Shown: in pieces, positions 26,808 to 35,953 of the stretch | Numbering within the stretch: the first letter of the stretch is position 1 | Layout: every line of letters starts with the position of its first letter | Assembly (NCBI RefSeq): GCF_001718835.1 | Contig: NZ_CP013443.1 | Location: 992,001 to 1,056,000 of the forward strand | Length of the DNA stretch: 64,000 nt | Direction of reading: 5' to 3' | From: Burkholderia cepacia | GTDB lineage: Bacteria; Pseudomonadota; Gammaproteobacteria; Burkholderiales; Burkholderiaceae | Position numbers and translations under genes: made by a program | Notes under the pieces: generated by a model | Seen by the model: only the letters and a program-made list of their open reading frames with translations | The model's database searches: none | What the model was told of the DNA's origin: nothing

Positions 26808-27709
26808 GCTGCCTTGCCGCCGAGCAGCACGGCCTTGCGTTCGAGTTTCTGGCGGAGCGTCGCCGAGTCGTCGGAGGGGGTACCGTCGCCAGAAGCGGAT
26901 TGGTCGGTCGTGTCGGGATAGAACTCTTCCGCGACAGCCGCCGTTTCATCCGGACTGTCCTCGAACGCGCCGTTGGCGAACCCTGCGCGCGCAGCGGCGT
27001 CTAGCGCGGCTTGATCGAAGCCGGCGGCGCGGCGGCGCGCATCCAGTTCCTTCGCCTCGATCAGCGCCTGTTCGAGCGTATTGCCCGAACGCACGCCGAG
27101 GTCAACGTAGTAGATCGCCGACCGGTAGCTCTGCGCGGTCGACTTGCCGCGCAGCTTCAACTCCAGCGGCAAGCAGGCGAGCAGATTGCCCGATACGGCG
27201 CGGAAGTAGTGCAGACGCGCAGCCAGCGTCCGAATCGAGTTATACGACGTCGTGCGGAATATGAACGAACCCATCTCGTCGTGGTCGCCGATGCTCACGT
27301 TCAGCCGCCCGTAGGGTTTGCATCCCGCCTGACGACCGAATGTGCAGCCATCCGGCGACGGGCAGGGCATCGCTTCGATCCCAGCATCGGTGACGCGTCG
27401 GCACTGTTCTCCGTTACCGACACAGACTGGCCGGCCGGTATCGCGATCGAACAGCGTGTAGTCGGCACGCAGGTTCAGATCCGGATCGTTGAACAGCGCA
27501 CGCACCGGTATCGCGCGCAGCTTGCCGGAGGTGGCCTTGCGCAGCGTCTCGTTCAGCGGGTGCAGCATCCATTCACCGCGCTGCTGCACCTGGGTAGTGA
27601 GGGTGAACTGGTCGTCTTTTTCCGGGATGCGCTTGCCGTTCTTCTCGACAATGCGCCCAATGGAGATGCGCCCGACAACGGGCGGCGTGAGGGCTAAACC
27701 CTTGATCAT
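26804..27709 (-). CDS. ICE/plasmid 'hydrolase or metal-binding protein' (RDF-like)
   Basis: 301 aa. The start MIKGLALTPPVVGRISIGRI and segments such as LNLRADYTLFDRDTGRPVCV, SFIFRTTSYNSIRTLAARL and YYVDLGVRSG match a family common on ICEs and plasmids and annotated 'hydrolase or metal-binding protein'; some relatives are called recombination directionality factors. Cysteines cluster at residues 96–130 (VCVGNGEQC, PCPSPDGC, AGC), which could bind a metal. A strong GGAGG Shine-Dalgarno lies before the ATG. The true function is open; a role in excision is a possibility. Confidence 0.82.
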   Translation of the reverse strand: MIKGLALTPPVVGRISIGRIVEKNGKRIPEKDDQFTLTTQVQQRGEWMLHPLNETLRKATSGKLRAIPVRALFNDPDLNLRADYTLFDRDTGRPVCVGNGEQCRRVTDAGIEAMPCPSPDGCTFGRQAGCKPYGRLNVSIGDHDEMGSFIFRTTSYNSIRTLAARLHYFRAVSGNLLACLPLELKLRGKSTAQSYRSAIYYVDLGVRSGNTLEQALIEAKELDARRRAAGFDQAALDAAARAGFANGAFEDSPDETAAVAEEFYPDTTDQSASGDGTPSDDSATLRQKLERKAVLLGGKAA

Positions 27710-27750
27710 GAGGGGCCTCCAAATAGAAAGGGGGAAGGGAGTCGCGCTGA

Positions 27751-27978
27751 TTACCGCGCGAAGTGGGCTTCGAGCTTGGTGTGGATCTCCTGAGCGACGC
27801 CGTGCCAGGCTTCGACGCTGATGAGCGGATGAACGCCGAATTGCTTCTGCAATGCGTCGAGGGGAACGTTTGAAACGCGCTCGGCATGCTTGCTGAGAGC
27901 GTCCATCACGAACGCTTGCGCGAGTGCGCCGTATCGCGAGAACGTCATGATCTCCGTGAGACATTCGAGGTTGGTCAT
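27751..27978 (-). CDS. Small hypothetical protein
   Basis: 75 aa, mostly helical (TNLECLTEIMTFSRYGALAQ, then AFVMDALSKHAERVSNV). No family recognised. It sits between the YqaJ exonuclease and the Cys-rich gene, 11 bp after the former, and is probably co-transcribed with both. Such short linkers are common in this ICE-type gene block. Confidence 0.65.
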   Translation of the reverse strand: MTNLECLTEIMTFSRYGALAQAFVMDALSKHAERVSNVPLDALQKQFGVHPLISVEAWHGVAQEIHTKLEAHFAR

Positions 27979-27989
27979 GGGGATTGGAA

Positions 27990-28985
27990 TCAGGTGGAAA
28001 CGAGAAAACGCCGGGAACCCGGCTTCGAGATGGCGTACTGCGTTTCGAACTCGGGGTGGTCGGCCAGCAGTCGCGCCAGATCGACGCCAGACGAATCCTT
28101 GCTGCGCTTGAACGACACGGCGCCGGTCTGGAATACGGCCCGGTTTGCGTCACCCATGGCCTGCTGGAGCGTTTGCTTGAACTGCGCTTCGAGCTGCTGG
28201 CGCGTCTCGATCTCGGCACGTACGGCAACCAGATCGGCGAACACGGCCGACAGGCGATGGTCATCGCTGAAGTCGACCGTTTCGCCATTTCCCGGATACA
28301 GGTGCCGCAGCGCACGGTCGGCCGACTCCGAACCGTCAGCCGGCGGGGGCGTATCGGTTTCCACGAACCGCCAGAACCGCGCTTCGAGTTCGACCAGGCG
28401 TCCGATCAGCGCATCGTCGCGATCGATCCGATGCACTTCGAGCGCCTGACCACAGAGCAGCACTGCGACGTGCGCCGCCGATTTGCCGGTGACGGCGAGT
28501 TGATGTTGCACCTGTATTTGCACGTACTCGGGCACGCCTTCTCGCCAGAGCCGTGCGCCGAACTCGCCGGCCGTTTTACATTCCAGAATCTGTACGTCGG
28601 GCACACCGATAACCTCGCGATCGATGTTCGCCAGCATCCATGGGATGTTCGGGTGCCGTAGCACCGCGTTGACCTTGCGAACCTTGTTGCCGGTCTGGGC
28701 GGTGTAGGCCGCAGCGACGATGGGTTCGAGCAGCGTGCCCCAGTACGTCGGCGACGTCGTATCGGCCGAATCGGGGCGCGGCATGCTCTCGCCCCTTCCG
28801 GTCTTGTCGAACCATAGTTCCAGCGCGCTCATATAGGGGTTCAGGCCGACAGCAGCGGCGGCATCGGACCCGCCAATTCCAGTACGACGCACAGCCAGCC
28901 AGTCATCGCGTGATAGATCGGCAGTTTTGACGAGCTTTAGAGCGGGTTTTCGCGTGCGCGGTGGCTCAGGGTGAGGGGTGTTCAA
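27990..28985 (-). CDS. YqaJ-family (lambda-type) exonuclease
   Basis: 331 aa from a TTG at 28983–28985; GGAGG with 4 spacer bases precedes it, which supports this start over the longer one. The YqaJ/PD-(D/E)XK domain spans about residues 20–220: WLAVRRTGIGGSDAAAAVGL, GTLLEPIVAAAYTAQTG, then NIDREVIGVPDVQILECKTA with the catalytic D...E-x-K and a later QIQVQHQLAVTG. Such enzymes resect double-strand ends 5'→3' for annealing recombination. No annealing protein (Bet/RecT-like) is recognisable nearby. The C-terminal 100 residues are helical. Confidence 0.88.
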   Translation of the reverse strand: MNTPHPEPPRTRKPALKLVKTADLSRDDWLAVRRTGIGGSDAAAAVGLNPYMSALELWFDKTGRGESMPRPDSADTTSPTYWGTLLEPIVAAAYTAQTGNKVRKVNAVLRHPNIPWMLANIDREVIGVPDVQILECKTAGEFGARLWREGVPEYVQIQVQHQLAVTGKSAAHVAVLLCGQALEVHRIDRDDALIGRLVELEARFWRFVETDTPPPADGSESADRALRHLYPGNGETVDFSDDHRLSAVFADLVAVRAEIETRQQLEAQFKQTLQQAMGDANRAVFQTGAVSFKRSKDSSGVDLARLLADHPEFETQYAISKPGSRRFLVST

Positions 28986-29002
28986 GAGACCTCCAAAACG
29001 AA

Positions 29003-29030
29003 GAAGCCCGGCAGACGAATCTGACCGGGC
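29003..29030 (-). terminator. Terminator-like hairpin upstream of the exonuclease gene
   Basis: GCCCGG...CCGGGC with inner CAGA/TCTG pairs at 29006–29030; on the minus strand TTCTT follows. It lies between the 62-aa gene and the TTG of the exonuclease. Confidence 0.65.
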
Positions 29031-29058
29031 CAAAGGTGAGGAAATACGGGGAAGGGCG

Positions 29059-29247
29059 CTATGCTGAATCGATGCGCCGGAGCGCGTCGTGGGCGAAGGT
29101 CACCAGCTTGCCGTTGCCGAGGTGCACGGTCGTGCCCTGGGGCTGGATTTGCAGGATCGTGGCGTAGCGTCCGCCGAACCGTAACCCTGCTCCGCGCGGA
29201 ATCTGAATGCGCATGTCGGCGGCCAGAGGCGGCGCGGGCTTGGTCAT
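29059..29247 (-). CDS. Small hypothetical protein
   Basis: 62 aa, predicted mainly beta (RGAGLRFGGRYATILQIQPQ, then GTTVHLGNGKLVTFAHDALR). The start overlaps the stop of the DUF932 gene in ATGA, so translation is coupled. The fold may be a small barrel; no family is recognised. Confidence 0.7.
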   Translation of the reverse strand: MTKPAPPLAADMRIQIPRGAGLRFGGRYATILQIQPQGTTVHLGNGKLVTFAHDALRRIDSA

Positions 29248-30215
29248 GCCGCAAGCAGCTTCATCGCCTCGTCCCAAGCGCGTTGCTTGAGCGTTGCTCC
29301 GGCGCCGAACCAGGCTGCGTCGAGACGATGATCATCGCTGCTGGCGCTGCGATGATGGTCGACATACTCGGTCACGGCGTTCAGCAATCCCCACGCTGTA
29401 CCGGAAGCCGAGGCAAGATCCGCACCCTTGCCACGGCCGGCGTAGAGTTGCCCGACTGCCTTGATCGCGCGCTCGTTGACCGCGACTGTTTCGCGATCGG
29501 GCAAACTGGCAGTCGAGTAGGTCAGTACGCGCCGCAGGAATGCATCGGCCGCCGAGTCGGTTACCTTGCGTTCGGACAACGCCTTGGCACGGGCCATGAA
29601 CGCGTCCCACGTGGAGACGGCGATGCCGAGCTGGCGTTTGACGGCAGCAGCGTCGAATTGCGATCGGTGTGAAACCTTGATTGCGCCGGCGCTGTTTCCC
29701 AAGGCGATTTGCAGCGTGTTGTTGCAGACCACACGGATCGACGTGAATTGCGCCGTCGTCGCGAGCGTGCCGTCGCATGCCGTGGCGAGCAGCAGGTAGC
29801 CATTCACCTCGTCTTTGTCCTTGAGGGTGCCGGATTGACCCGTGCGTGCAAGTGCCCACAGCTTGCGGCCTTCCTTCAACACGCCGGCCGTCTCGAGTTG
29901 GAAACCGCCGATCTCCGTCAGGTCTCGATAAAACTCCAGGATCTCTTCGGGTTGCACGACCTGATAGCGGGCGCTCACAACGCTTAGCGGCGCCTTGTTG
30001 TCCGACCGGTACAGCACTTTCTGTTCGGGAAACGCGTGAATTGAACCGAGATTGCGACCGCCAGCGGCGACGTAGCGCACTTCGGCTTCTTCGATGCGCC
30101 AGTCCATGCCGGCGGCGTGAGCCCAGACTTCGAGCGGTTGTTTCGGAGCGAGCTTGTTGCCGAGGCCGTGCCACGGCTCCTGACCGACGTAGGCCATAGA
30201 AGAAACAAGGTGCAT
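29244..30215 (-). CDS. DUF932 phage/plasmid-like protein
   Basis: 323 aa. The pattern SSMAYVGQEPWHGLGNKL, VSARYQVVQPEEILEFYRDL, GYLLLATACDGTLATTAQFTS (split), RVVCNNTLQIAL and KVSHRSQFD matches DUF932 (the TIGR03299 phage/plasmid group). These proteins occur on plasmids, phages and ICEs and have no established activity. An AGGAGG Shine-Dalgarno lies before the ATG. First of a tight run including the 62-aa gene and the exonuclease. Confidence 0.9.
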   Translation of the reverse strand: MHLVSSMAYVGQEPWHGLGNKLAPKQPLEVWAHAAGMDWRIEEAEVRYVAAGGRNLGSIHAFPEQKVLYRSDNKAPLSVVSARYQVVQPEEILEFYRDLTEIGGFQLETAGVLKEGRKLWALARTGQSGTLKDKDEVNGYLLLATACDGTLATTAQFTSIRVVCNNTLQIALGNSAGAIKVSHRSQFDAAAVKRQLGIAVSTWDAFMARAKALSERKVTDSAADAFLRRVLTYSTASLPDRETVAVNERAIKAVGQLYAGRGKGADLASASGTAWGLLNAVTEYVDHHRSASSDDHRLDAAWFGAGATLKQRAWDEAMKLLAA

Positions 30216-30307
30216 AAAGCCTCCTGAAAAATAGACGAGGACATACAGCCCGGCGATTGCCGGACGCGGAGAGAGGTCGGGGAAGCGAGGTAGAACGAGG
30301 GGACCGT

Positions 30308-31045
30308 TCAGCTTTGCTTGGCGCTGAAAGCGTGGCCGCAAGCGAGGCAGTGGTGATTGTCCAGCACGTTGTCGTCGATTGCGCCACCGACAGCGGACCC
30401 GGCCGCGCAGCCCGCGGCGCTGCCGACGAGGCCGGCAATCACTGCGCCGGCGAGTCCGCCGAAGACCGTGCCGATCGGGCCGGCGATCGAGCCCACGACG
30501 GCGCCAGTCTCGGCGCCCGCGAGCGCGGCGGCCATGCCGCCCGTAGCCCCCGCAACGCTACCGATGGTGCTGCCGGCTTTGCGGGCGCGATTGCGCGTGT
30601 CGATGCGCGACGACAGGCAGCGCGGACAACGGATCGTCGGTCCGGATGGCGATGCGGCGGCCTGGGGCGCCACCGGCTTGTCTGGCTCGCCCATCAACGA
30701 TTCGATCGTGTCATGCAGGTCACGTCGGGCTTCGGTCGCAGGGGATGCGTGGTCGGATTCTTCGTGTCGACCAAACGGGGGATAGCTGTCGTGCGACTCG
30801 ATGGTGGCTTCGCGTGCCGCCTGGAAGACATGATCGGGATACGGCGCGAACGCTTCCCATTCGTCGGCTTCATCGACATCGGCGACGCGCGTGCCGGCGG
30901 CGCCGCGAACCGGCGAGGGCGTGACGGGGGAAAGAGGGCGTGTCGGTCGGTCCTTGGTCGCAAGCCAGTAGAAGCCGAATCCGAACATCGCGACGAGCGC
31001 GAGGCCCAGCCCGAACAGGACAAACGTAGGGGGATGAGAGATCAC
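30308..31045 (-). CDS. Membrane protein with zinc ribbon split by a glycine zipper
   Basis: 245 aa from a GTG; AGGAG lies 5 bases upstream. One N-terminal membrane helix (TFVLFGLGLALVAMFGFGFYW in two parts, about 7–27), an acidic linker, then CPRC at about residue 140. A 75-residue Gly/Ala-rich zipper (GSTIGSVAGATGG, GAVVGSIAGPIG, VSAAGCAAGSAVGG-like) follows, and a second pair CLACGHAF ends the protein. The two Cys pairs may join as one zinc ribbon with a membrane-inserting hairpin between. It heads the minus-strand block. Function unknown. Confidence 0.72.
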   Translation of the reverse strand: MISHPPTFVLFGLGLALVAMFGFGFYWLATKDRPTRPLSPVTPSPVRGAAGTRVADVDEADEWEAFAPYPDHVFQAAREATIESHDSYPPFGRHEESDHASPATEARRDLHDTIESLMGEPDKPVAPQAAASPSGPTIRCPRCLSSRIDTRNRARKAGSTIGSVAGATGGMAAALAGAETGAVVGSIAGPIGTVFGGLAGAVIAGLVGSAAGCAAGSAVGGAIDDNVLDNHHCLACGHAFSAKQS

Positions 31046-31306
31046 GGAAACTCCTGAGCGAAGTGCGCCTATGCGGTAGTACAGCGGCGGAGCAGCCGTA
31101 GCTGGCCGTGTTCAGGACAGTGATATAGAGCTGAAAGTTTCTTGAATGGTTCGATTTGCGCTTTCGTTTCAGCGCACCAGAGTCGAACTGACAGTTTTGC
31201 GAGGCTCTTGTATAAGCCGGATGGCTACCGCTAATCTTCTGATTTTTAAGAAAGGTTACGGGAAAACGATGAACCTGTTCCACGTTGCTCAGTCGGGCTG
31301 CATGTG

Positions 31307-34234
31307 ATGGCCCATACCACGCCGCAAAAGAAAATACCGAGAAGCATAAAGGAATCGTTTTCGCCTCGGGGCTGGGCGTGCCGGCTCGGTTTGGCGACGC
31401 GTTGGATCGCAGAAATCGACGCGGACATTGTGCATCTACGCGCAGAGAATGATGCCCGTGCGTCCGTGCTTGACGTGTCGCTACGCGCTCAGCGAGGGTG
31501 GATCTGGTCGTCGCTGCATATTGAGGGGATGGAGATCCGACGGCTACGCGGACTGTCGCATCCAGATGCTGAGCGATTTGTTGCAGCAATCACCCATGCG
31601 AAGGCTGTGGCATTGCAACGGCTGGAAGCCGATCTCGGGATAGACGAGAAGACGCTGGTTCCCTTGTGGCAGGACGTAGTGCGGGAACAGGCTGAGGATC
31701 GCTACCTCACAGCACGTGATCGAGCGACTCTCCTTGATCGAATCGCAGCTGAAAAGGAGAGGTTGGATGGTGCGTTTGCACGTAGCCGAAGCCCGCATGC
31801 AAAGCGTTTCACGATCAGCGAAGAGTTGAAGCGGGCAATTCTGTATTTGCGCACTTTGAACCACGATGGCGAGCGGTTGCTGAGACAACGCAACGACGAA
31901 TTCGTGGAACGCGAATTGGAGCGATGGCGCGGATTCTTCGCATATTGCGAAGAGCGGGCGCTGACGGACGAACAGGCGAGAGCGGCAATCACGTTCGAAG
32001 AAAATACGTTGCTTATTGCTGCTGCTGGTTCAGGCAAGACATCCACGGTCGTGGGTAAGGTTGCCTATGCCTTGGTGAAGGGCATTGTACGGCCGGAGGA
32101 AATCCTGTGCCTGGCGTTTAACAGCAAGGCTGCCGCAGAAATTGCCAGGAGGACCAGGGCGCGATTTCGTGCAATGATCGCTGATGCATGTCCGATTGAT
32201 CCAGCGATCAAGAGTCGGGTCAGAGCGTTGGTCGACAGTGGCGTAAGGATAGAGTCACGCACGTTTCACTCGCTTGGTCGCACGATTATCAAGCAAGTCG
32301 AAGGTCGCAGTCTACGCGTCTCGGAGTCTGTCGAGAACACCGGTCGTCTAAAAAGAGCGGTCGAGCGGTGCAAGAAAGATCCGAAGTTCGCAGCAGACTG
32401 GTTGCTCCTGCAATCGGTTGCGCGGTTCCCCAATCCCCCCGAGGCACGTTTCCATTCGGAAGACGAATACTTGGAATACCTGCGCGGCATGTGGCGTCAG
32501 CGCAAGCTTGGCTACAAGAACAAGGAATTCGCTGACGGCATTCTCACTATGGGGTGTACGAAACCGGTTAGGTCCTTTGAGGAAGTTGCCATTTCTAATT
32601 GGTTATTCCTCAACGGAGTCGATTTCGAATACGAGGCCGCGTATGCAGAAGGCGCAGAAAGACTGTGTTCCGGGGCGACATGGACACCGGACTTCACATA
32701 TAGCGTGCAGGATGCAGCCGGAGTATCGTTGATTGTTCACGAGCATTTTGCGCTCAATGAGAACGGAGAGGCACCGAATTTCTTCAAGAATCCAAAGGGA
32801 TACGCCGAGGAAGCGGATAGAAAGAAGCGGGTATTGAGCGAGCTCGACGCCCGTCATTTCTGGACAACGAGCGCTGAGTTCAGGGATGGGACGCTATATG
32901 ACAAGCTTCGGGTTCGGTTGCAGGCAGCGGGGATCGTGTTACGTCCTCGTTCCTCAGAGGAGGTTCTTGCGAAGCTCAAGGACATCGGCGTATTCGAGGA
33001 CTTTGAGCTTGTTGCGCGCGCGGTCTCGCAGATTCGTCAGAACGGCTGGAACCAGCAAACGTTGATTGAACGACTTGCCGAACAACGCGAACCCGCTCGT
33101 GCGCGATTGTTTTTGCAGGTGGTGTGGCCCATTGCGGTGGCGGTGAACGAATTGCTCAAGGCGGACAAGTGCATCGACTACGACGAGATGATTCGTCGGG
33201 CTCTGGGTTATCTGCATGACAGGCCGGATCTGTTGCCGTATCGGTTCATTCTGGCGGACGAGTTTCAGGATACTGCGCCGGGGCGTGGTGACATGATTCG
33301 CAAGATGCTACATGCGCGCGAGGACAGTTTGTTTTTTGCAGTGGGGGATGACTGGCAGGCCATCAACCGATTCGCCGGGTCCGATTTGCGTTTTTTCCGC
33401 GAATTTGGCACGGCGTTCAACCGCCGCGCGGCGGCGGACAAACAATGTGCCTTAACACAGACTTTTCGAAGCAATCAAGGTATTGCCGACGTCGGCCGAA
33501 CGTTTGTGTTGCGCAACGTGAGTCAGATGCCAAAGACCGTTGAGGCATACGATCGAACGCGCGAGGGGGTCATCGATGTGCGGACGTACAAGACCGAGCG
33601 GGAGCCTGACGCTCTCGTCAACGACGTATTGACGAGCTGGGTTTCACAACACCCACCTGGCAGCAAGCCGTCAGTATTCATACTGGGCCGTTATGGGAGG
33701 GACCACGCCGGTGGACTGACTGCACAACAACTCGCGGAATTTGACGAGAAATGGGCTGATCGAATCGAGCTGCTCAAAACAAAGGACAATGAACCGCCGA
33801 GTCTTTACACGACGATGCATACGTCAAAGGGATTGCAGGCTGACTACGTGTTGATTGTCGGTATGTATCGAGCCGAGCATGACTTTTTTTGTTTCCCGAG
33901 CGAGCGTGAGGATGATCCGCTGCTGCAACTTGTGCTGCCGCCAAAGGAGGCGCTATCCGACGCTGACGAACGCCGCCTCTTCTACGTTGCGCTAACTCGC
34001 GCGAAACATCGCGTTGCGTTGTTGACTCAGCAACAGTTTCCGTCGCCGTATGCTTTGGAGCTCTTGCATACTCATCGGGACGGAACGGTGTTGTTCAATG
34101 GAACGCCGGATCTGCCGCCGCAGTGCCCTCAGTGTGACCACGGGTTGGGTTTTAAGAAGTACAACCCGAAGACGAAACAGTGGTTTTACGCTTGTACTGA
34201 TCGATGGGGATGTGGGACGACATGGCCGCTGTGA
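31307..34234 (+). CDS. UvrD/Rep-like superfamily 1 helicase with C-terminal zinc ribbon
   Basis: About 975 aa (ATG at 31307, or the GTG one codon before). A 220-residue N-terminal part resembles helicase IV (HelD/Rep-like) leaders. Motif I is IAAAGSGKTST (about 238–248), motif II LADEFQDT, motif III GDDWQAINRFAGSD, motif IV QTFRSN, motif V TMHTSKGLQADYVLIVG and motif VI YVALTRAKHRV. Between motifs Ia and II is a long insert. The last 45 residues form a zinc-ribbon (CPQCDHGLGFKK, FYACTDRWGCGTTW) as in topoisomerase tails. It unwinds DNA; whether it serves island replication or defence is unknown. Confidence 0.9.
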   Translation: MAHTTPQKKIPRSIKESFSPRGWACRLGLATRWIAEIDADIVHLRAENDARASVLDVSLRAQRGWIWSSLHIEGMEIRRLRGLSHPDAERFVAAITHAKAVALQRLEADLGIDEKTLVPLWQDVVREQAEDRYLTARDRATLLDRIAAEKERLDGAFARSRSPHAKRFTISEELKRAILYLRTLNHDGERLLRQRNDEFVERELERWRGFFAYCEERALTDEQARAAITFEENTLLIAAAGSGKTSTVVGKVAYALVKGIVRPEEILCLAFNSKAAAEIARRTRARFRAMIADACPIDPAIKSRVRALVDSGVRIESRTFHSLGRTIIKQVEGRSLRVSESVENTGRLKRAVERCKKDPKFAADWLLLQSVARFPNPPEARFHSEDEYLEYLRGMWRQRKLGYKNKEFADGILTMGCTKPVRSFEEVAISNWLFLNGVDFEYEAAYAEGAERLCSGATWTPDFTYSVQDAAGVSLIVHEHFALNENGEAPNFFKNPKGYAEEADRKKRVLSELDARHFWTTSAEFRDGTLYDKLRVRLQAAGIVLRPRSSEEVLAKLKDIGVFEDFELVARAVSQIRQNGWNQQTLIERLAEQREPARARLFLQVVWPIAVAVNELLKADKCIDYDEMIRRALGYLHDRPDLLPYRFILADEFQDTAPGRGDMIRKMLHAREDSLFFAVGDDWQAINRFAGSDLRFFREFGTAFNRRAAADKQCALTQTFRSNQGIADVGRTFVLRNVSQMPKTVEAYDRTREGVIDVRTYKTEREPDALVNDVLTSWVSQHPPGSKPSVFILGRYGRDHAGGLTAQQLAEFDEKWADRIELLKTKDNEPPSLYTTMHTSKGLQADYVLIVGMYRAEHDFFCFPSEREDDPLLQLVLPPKEALSDADERRLFYVALTRAKHRVALLTQQQFPSPYALELLHTHRDGTVLFNGTPDLPPQCPQCDHGLGFKKYNPKTKQWFYACTDRWGCGTTWPL

Positions 34235-34365
34235 TCTACCGCCAAGCCATTTTTCGGGCGGTCGCGCAGGGTGTGCTCGATACAGTGACAAAAGCGTCCG
34301 GCCGGAGATTTGCTATCCTAGTCCCCATCGTTTCGAGCTGAATACGCATGCATTGAGGCGCCCAA

Positions 34366-35457
34366 GTGGACCCAGGCCGTCAATTTGTCTTTCACAATCC
34401 CGAAGCGTTTCTTGCAATGTCCGTACAGGCGGCGCTGAGGGATACGTCCGCGGCAGATAAACCGGACTATGCTCGGTTGCCGCCGCCAGTTCGTTATCGG
34501 GCCGCAGGAGCCTTGGATGCATGGGATCGCGTCAGACTGGAGGCGCAGAAGATTTGGCAGTTCGATTTCCAGGCGATGCTGGCCGCGTACCCAATAGACA
34601 GGCTCTTCGACGAATTTCCGAGATTCGTGACGACCTGTGTTCGCTCATTGGCAGCCGGCCTGGACCCGCAGGATCTGGAAAACGCCCGCCGCAGCCTGAC
34701 CTGGCAGATCTACCATGCCAGCAATGGTGCGATGTACGAACCGACCGCCGCACTCCATCGATTGCTGGACGGAGCGTATATTGCGGACGACGTACCGATC
34801 GGTCTGGTTGAATTTCCGGCGCCGGCGCTTTGCATCATTCCCAATTCTGCGTGGCAAGGATACAAAGACGATGGTATCTGCGCGATTGCATTGTTCCGGC
34901 GTAGGCTCGAATCAGGGACGACGACTGTTGATCAGTTGACGATGGTGACCTGGCAGGAATTCAGCAGCGGTGACTTTCGTACGCAATTGGTCACCTATCC
35001 GCTGGATAAGCCTGATCGCACGGTCAAACAGATACTCGAAGATCTAAATAACCAATGTGCTCCAGAGAGGCGCGAGAAGGCTCTTTTCTACTGGCAGCAG
35101 GTTTTCGACTACGTCGTAAAACTGATGTTGTATCTGAAGCTTCCGGATGCGCATGTCGAAGCCGATCTTGCCTATAGTCGGGCACCGAGGGAGTTCAAGG
35201 GACTGGGGCAGCGCAAACGTCGAGAACGACTCGCGGAGATCGAGTACTTGTACGATCGACATATCGTGGGGCCAGCAGTTCTGGATTGGGAGCCGATCGG
35301 TGCGGACGGCAGTGAGGCTGGCGCAACGCATCACGAAAAGAGTCCGCACTGGCGTCGTCCGCATTTCAAGATGCAGCCGCACGGCCCGCAATCGTCGTTG
35401 CGCAAAGTCATTTTTGTTGGGCCGACGATTGTGCGCTCCGACAAGCTTGGTTTGTAA
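34366..35457 (+). CDS. AcrVA2-like protein (putative anti-CRISPR family)
   Basis: 363 aa from a GTG with TGAGG 8 bases upstream. From memory, its order of features resembles AcrVA2, the Cas12a-blocking protein of Moraxella: a helical N-terminal part, a central beta region (PALCIIPNSAWQG, DDGICAIALFRRRL, QLTMVTWQEF), a helix YVVKLMLYLKLPDA and a C-terminal PHWRRPHFKMQPHGPQSS with a final VIFVGPTIV strand. AcrVA2 ends with an RRGHW...G segment and a similar strand. The wider family occurs on many mobile elements and its common function is not proven. It follows the helicase after 131 bp. Confidence 0.55.
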   Translation: MDPGRQFVFHNPEAFLAMSVQAALRDTSAADKPDYARLPPPVRYRAAGALDAWDRVRLEAQKIWQFDFQAMLAAYPIDRLFDEFPRFVTTCVRSLAAGLDPQDLENARRSLTWQIYHASNGAMYEPTAALHRLLDGAYIADDVPIGLVEFPAPALCIIPNSAWQGYKDDGICAIALFRRRLESGTTTVDQLTMVTWQEFSSGDFRTQLVTYPLDKPDRTVKQILEDLNNQCAPERREKALFYWQQVFDYVVKLMLYLKLPDAHVEADLAYSRAPREFKGLGQRKRRERLAEIEYLYDRHIVGPAVLDWEPIGADGSEAGATHHEKSPHWRRPHFKMQPHGPQSSLRKVIFVGPTIVRSDKLGL

Positions 35458-35554
35458 TCTCTTGGGTGGGCGGGATACCGTGGGATAGTCCCATGTGCGG
35501 GACTCGCGTTGTGTATCATCCCGACTGCTATTTGACGAACGAGCGAGCACATTT

Positions 35555-35932
35555 ATGTACAAGGCCGTAGCCTTTGTCGTGATCGGAGTCGGCTTTTTGA
35601 TTGCAGCGGCGATAAACGTTCAGCTGACGCGTGAATTCATGCGAACGTCGATCATGGTGCCGGGCGAAGTGGTGAAGTTGAACGCGGGCGGCTATCACCC
35701 GGAAATCGAGTTCGTGACGAAGGCCGGCGAACACGTGTCGTATCCGCAGGGCGGGATCGTGTCGAAAATGGCTGTCGGCGATCGACCGCAGGTGCGTTAT
35801 CTCGCTGAGAATCCGATTCCGACTGCGAGGATCGATCGGTTTGATGCGATCTGGGGGAATGCGGTCTTTTTCGCTGCCTTCGGATTGGGCTTCATCGTTT
35901 GCGGGTTGATCAACCTTCCCTCACGACAATAA
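35555..35932 (+). CDS. DUF3592-like membrane protein
   Basis: 125 aa. Two membrane helices (about 4–22 and 98–118) flank a beta-rich outside domain (VPGEVVKLNAGGYHPEIEFV, GDRPQVRYLAENP), the usual DUF3592 arrangement. Function unknown. The ATG at 35555 (MYKAVAFVVIGVG) is preferred. It lies 21 bp before the Gly-rich gene and may be co-transcribed with it. Confidence 0.8.
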   Translation: MYKAVAFVVIGVGFLIAAAINVQLTREFMRTSIMVPGEVVKLNAGGYHPEIEFVTKAGEHVSYPQGGIVSKMAVGDRPQVRYLAENPIPTARIDRFDAIWGNAVFFAAFGLGFIVCGLINLPSRQ

Positions 35933-35953
35933 CCAGATCATTGGGGCGCGAGC

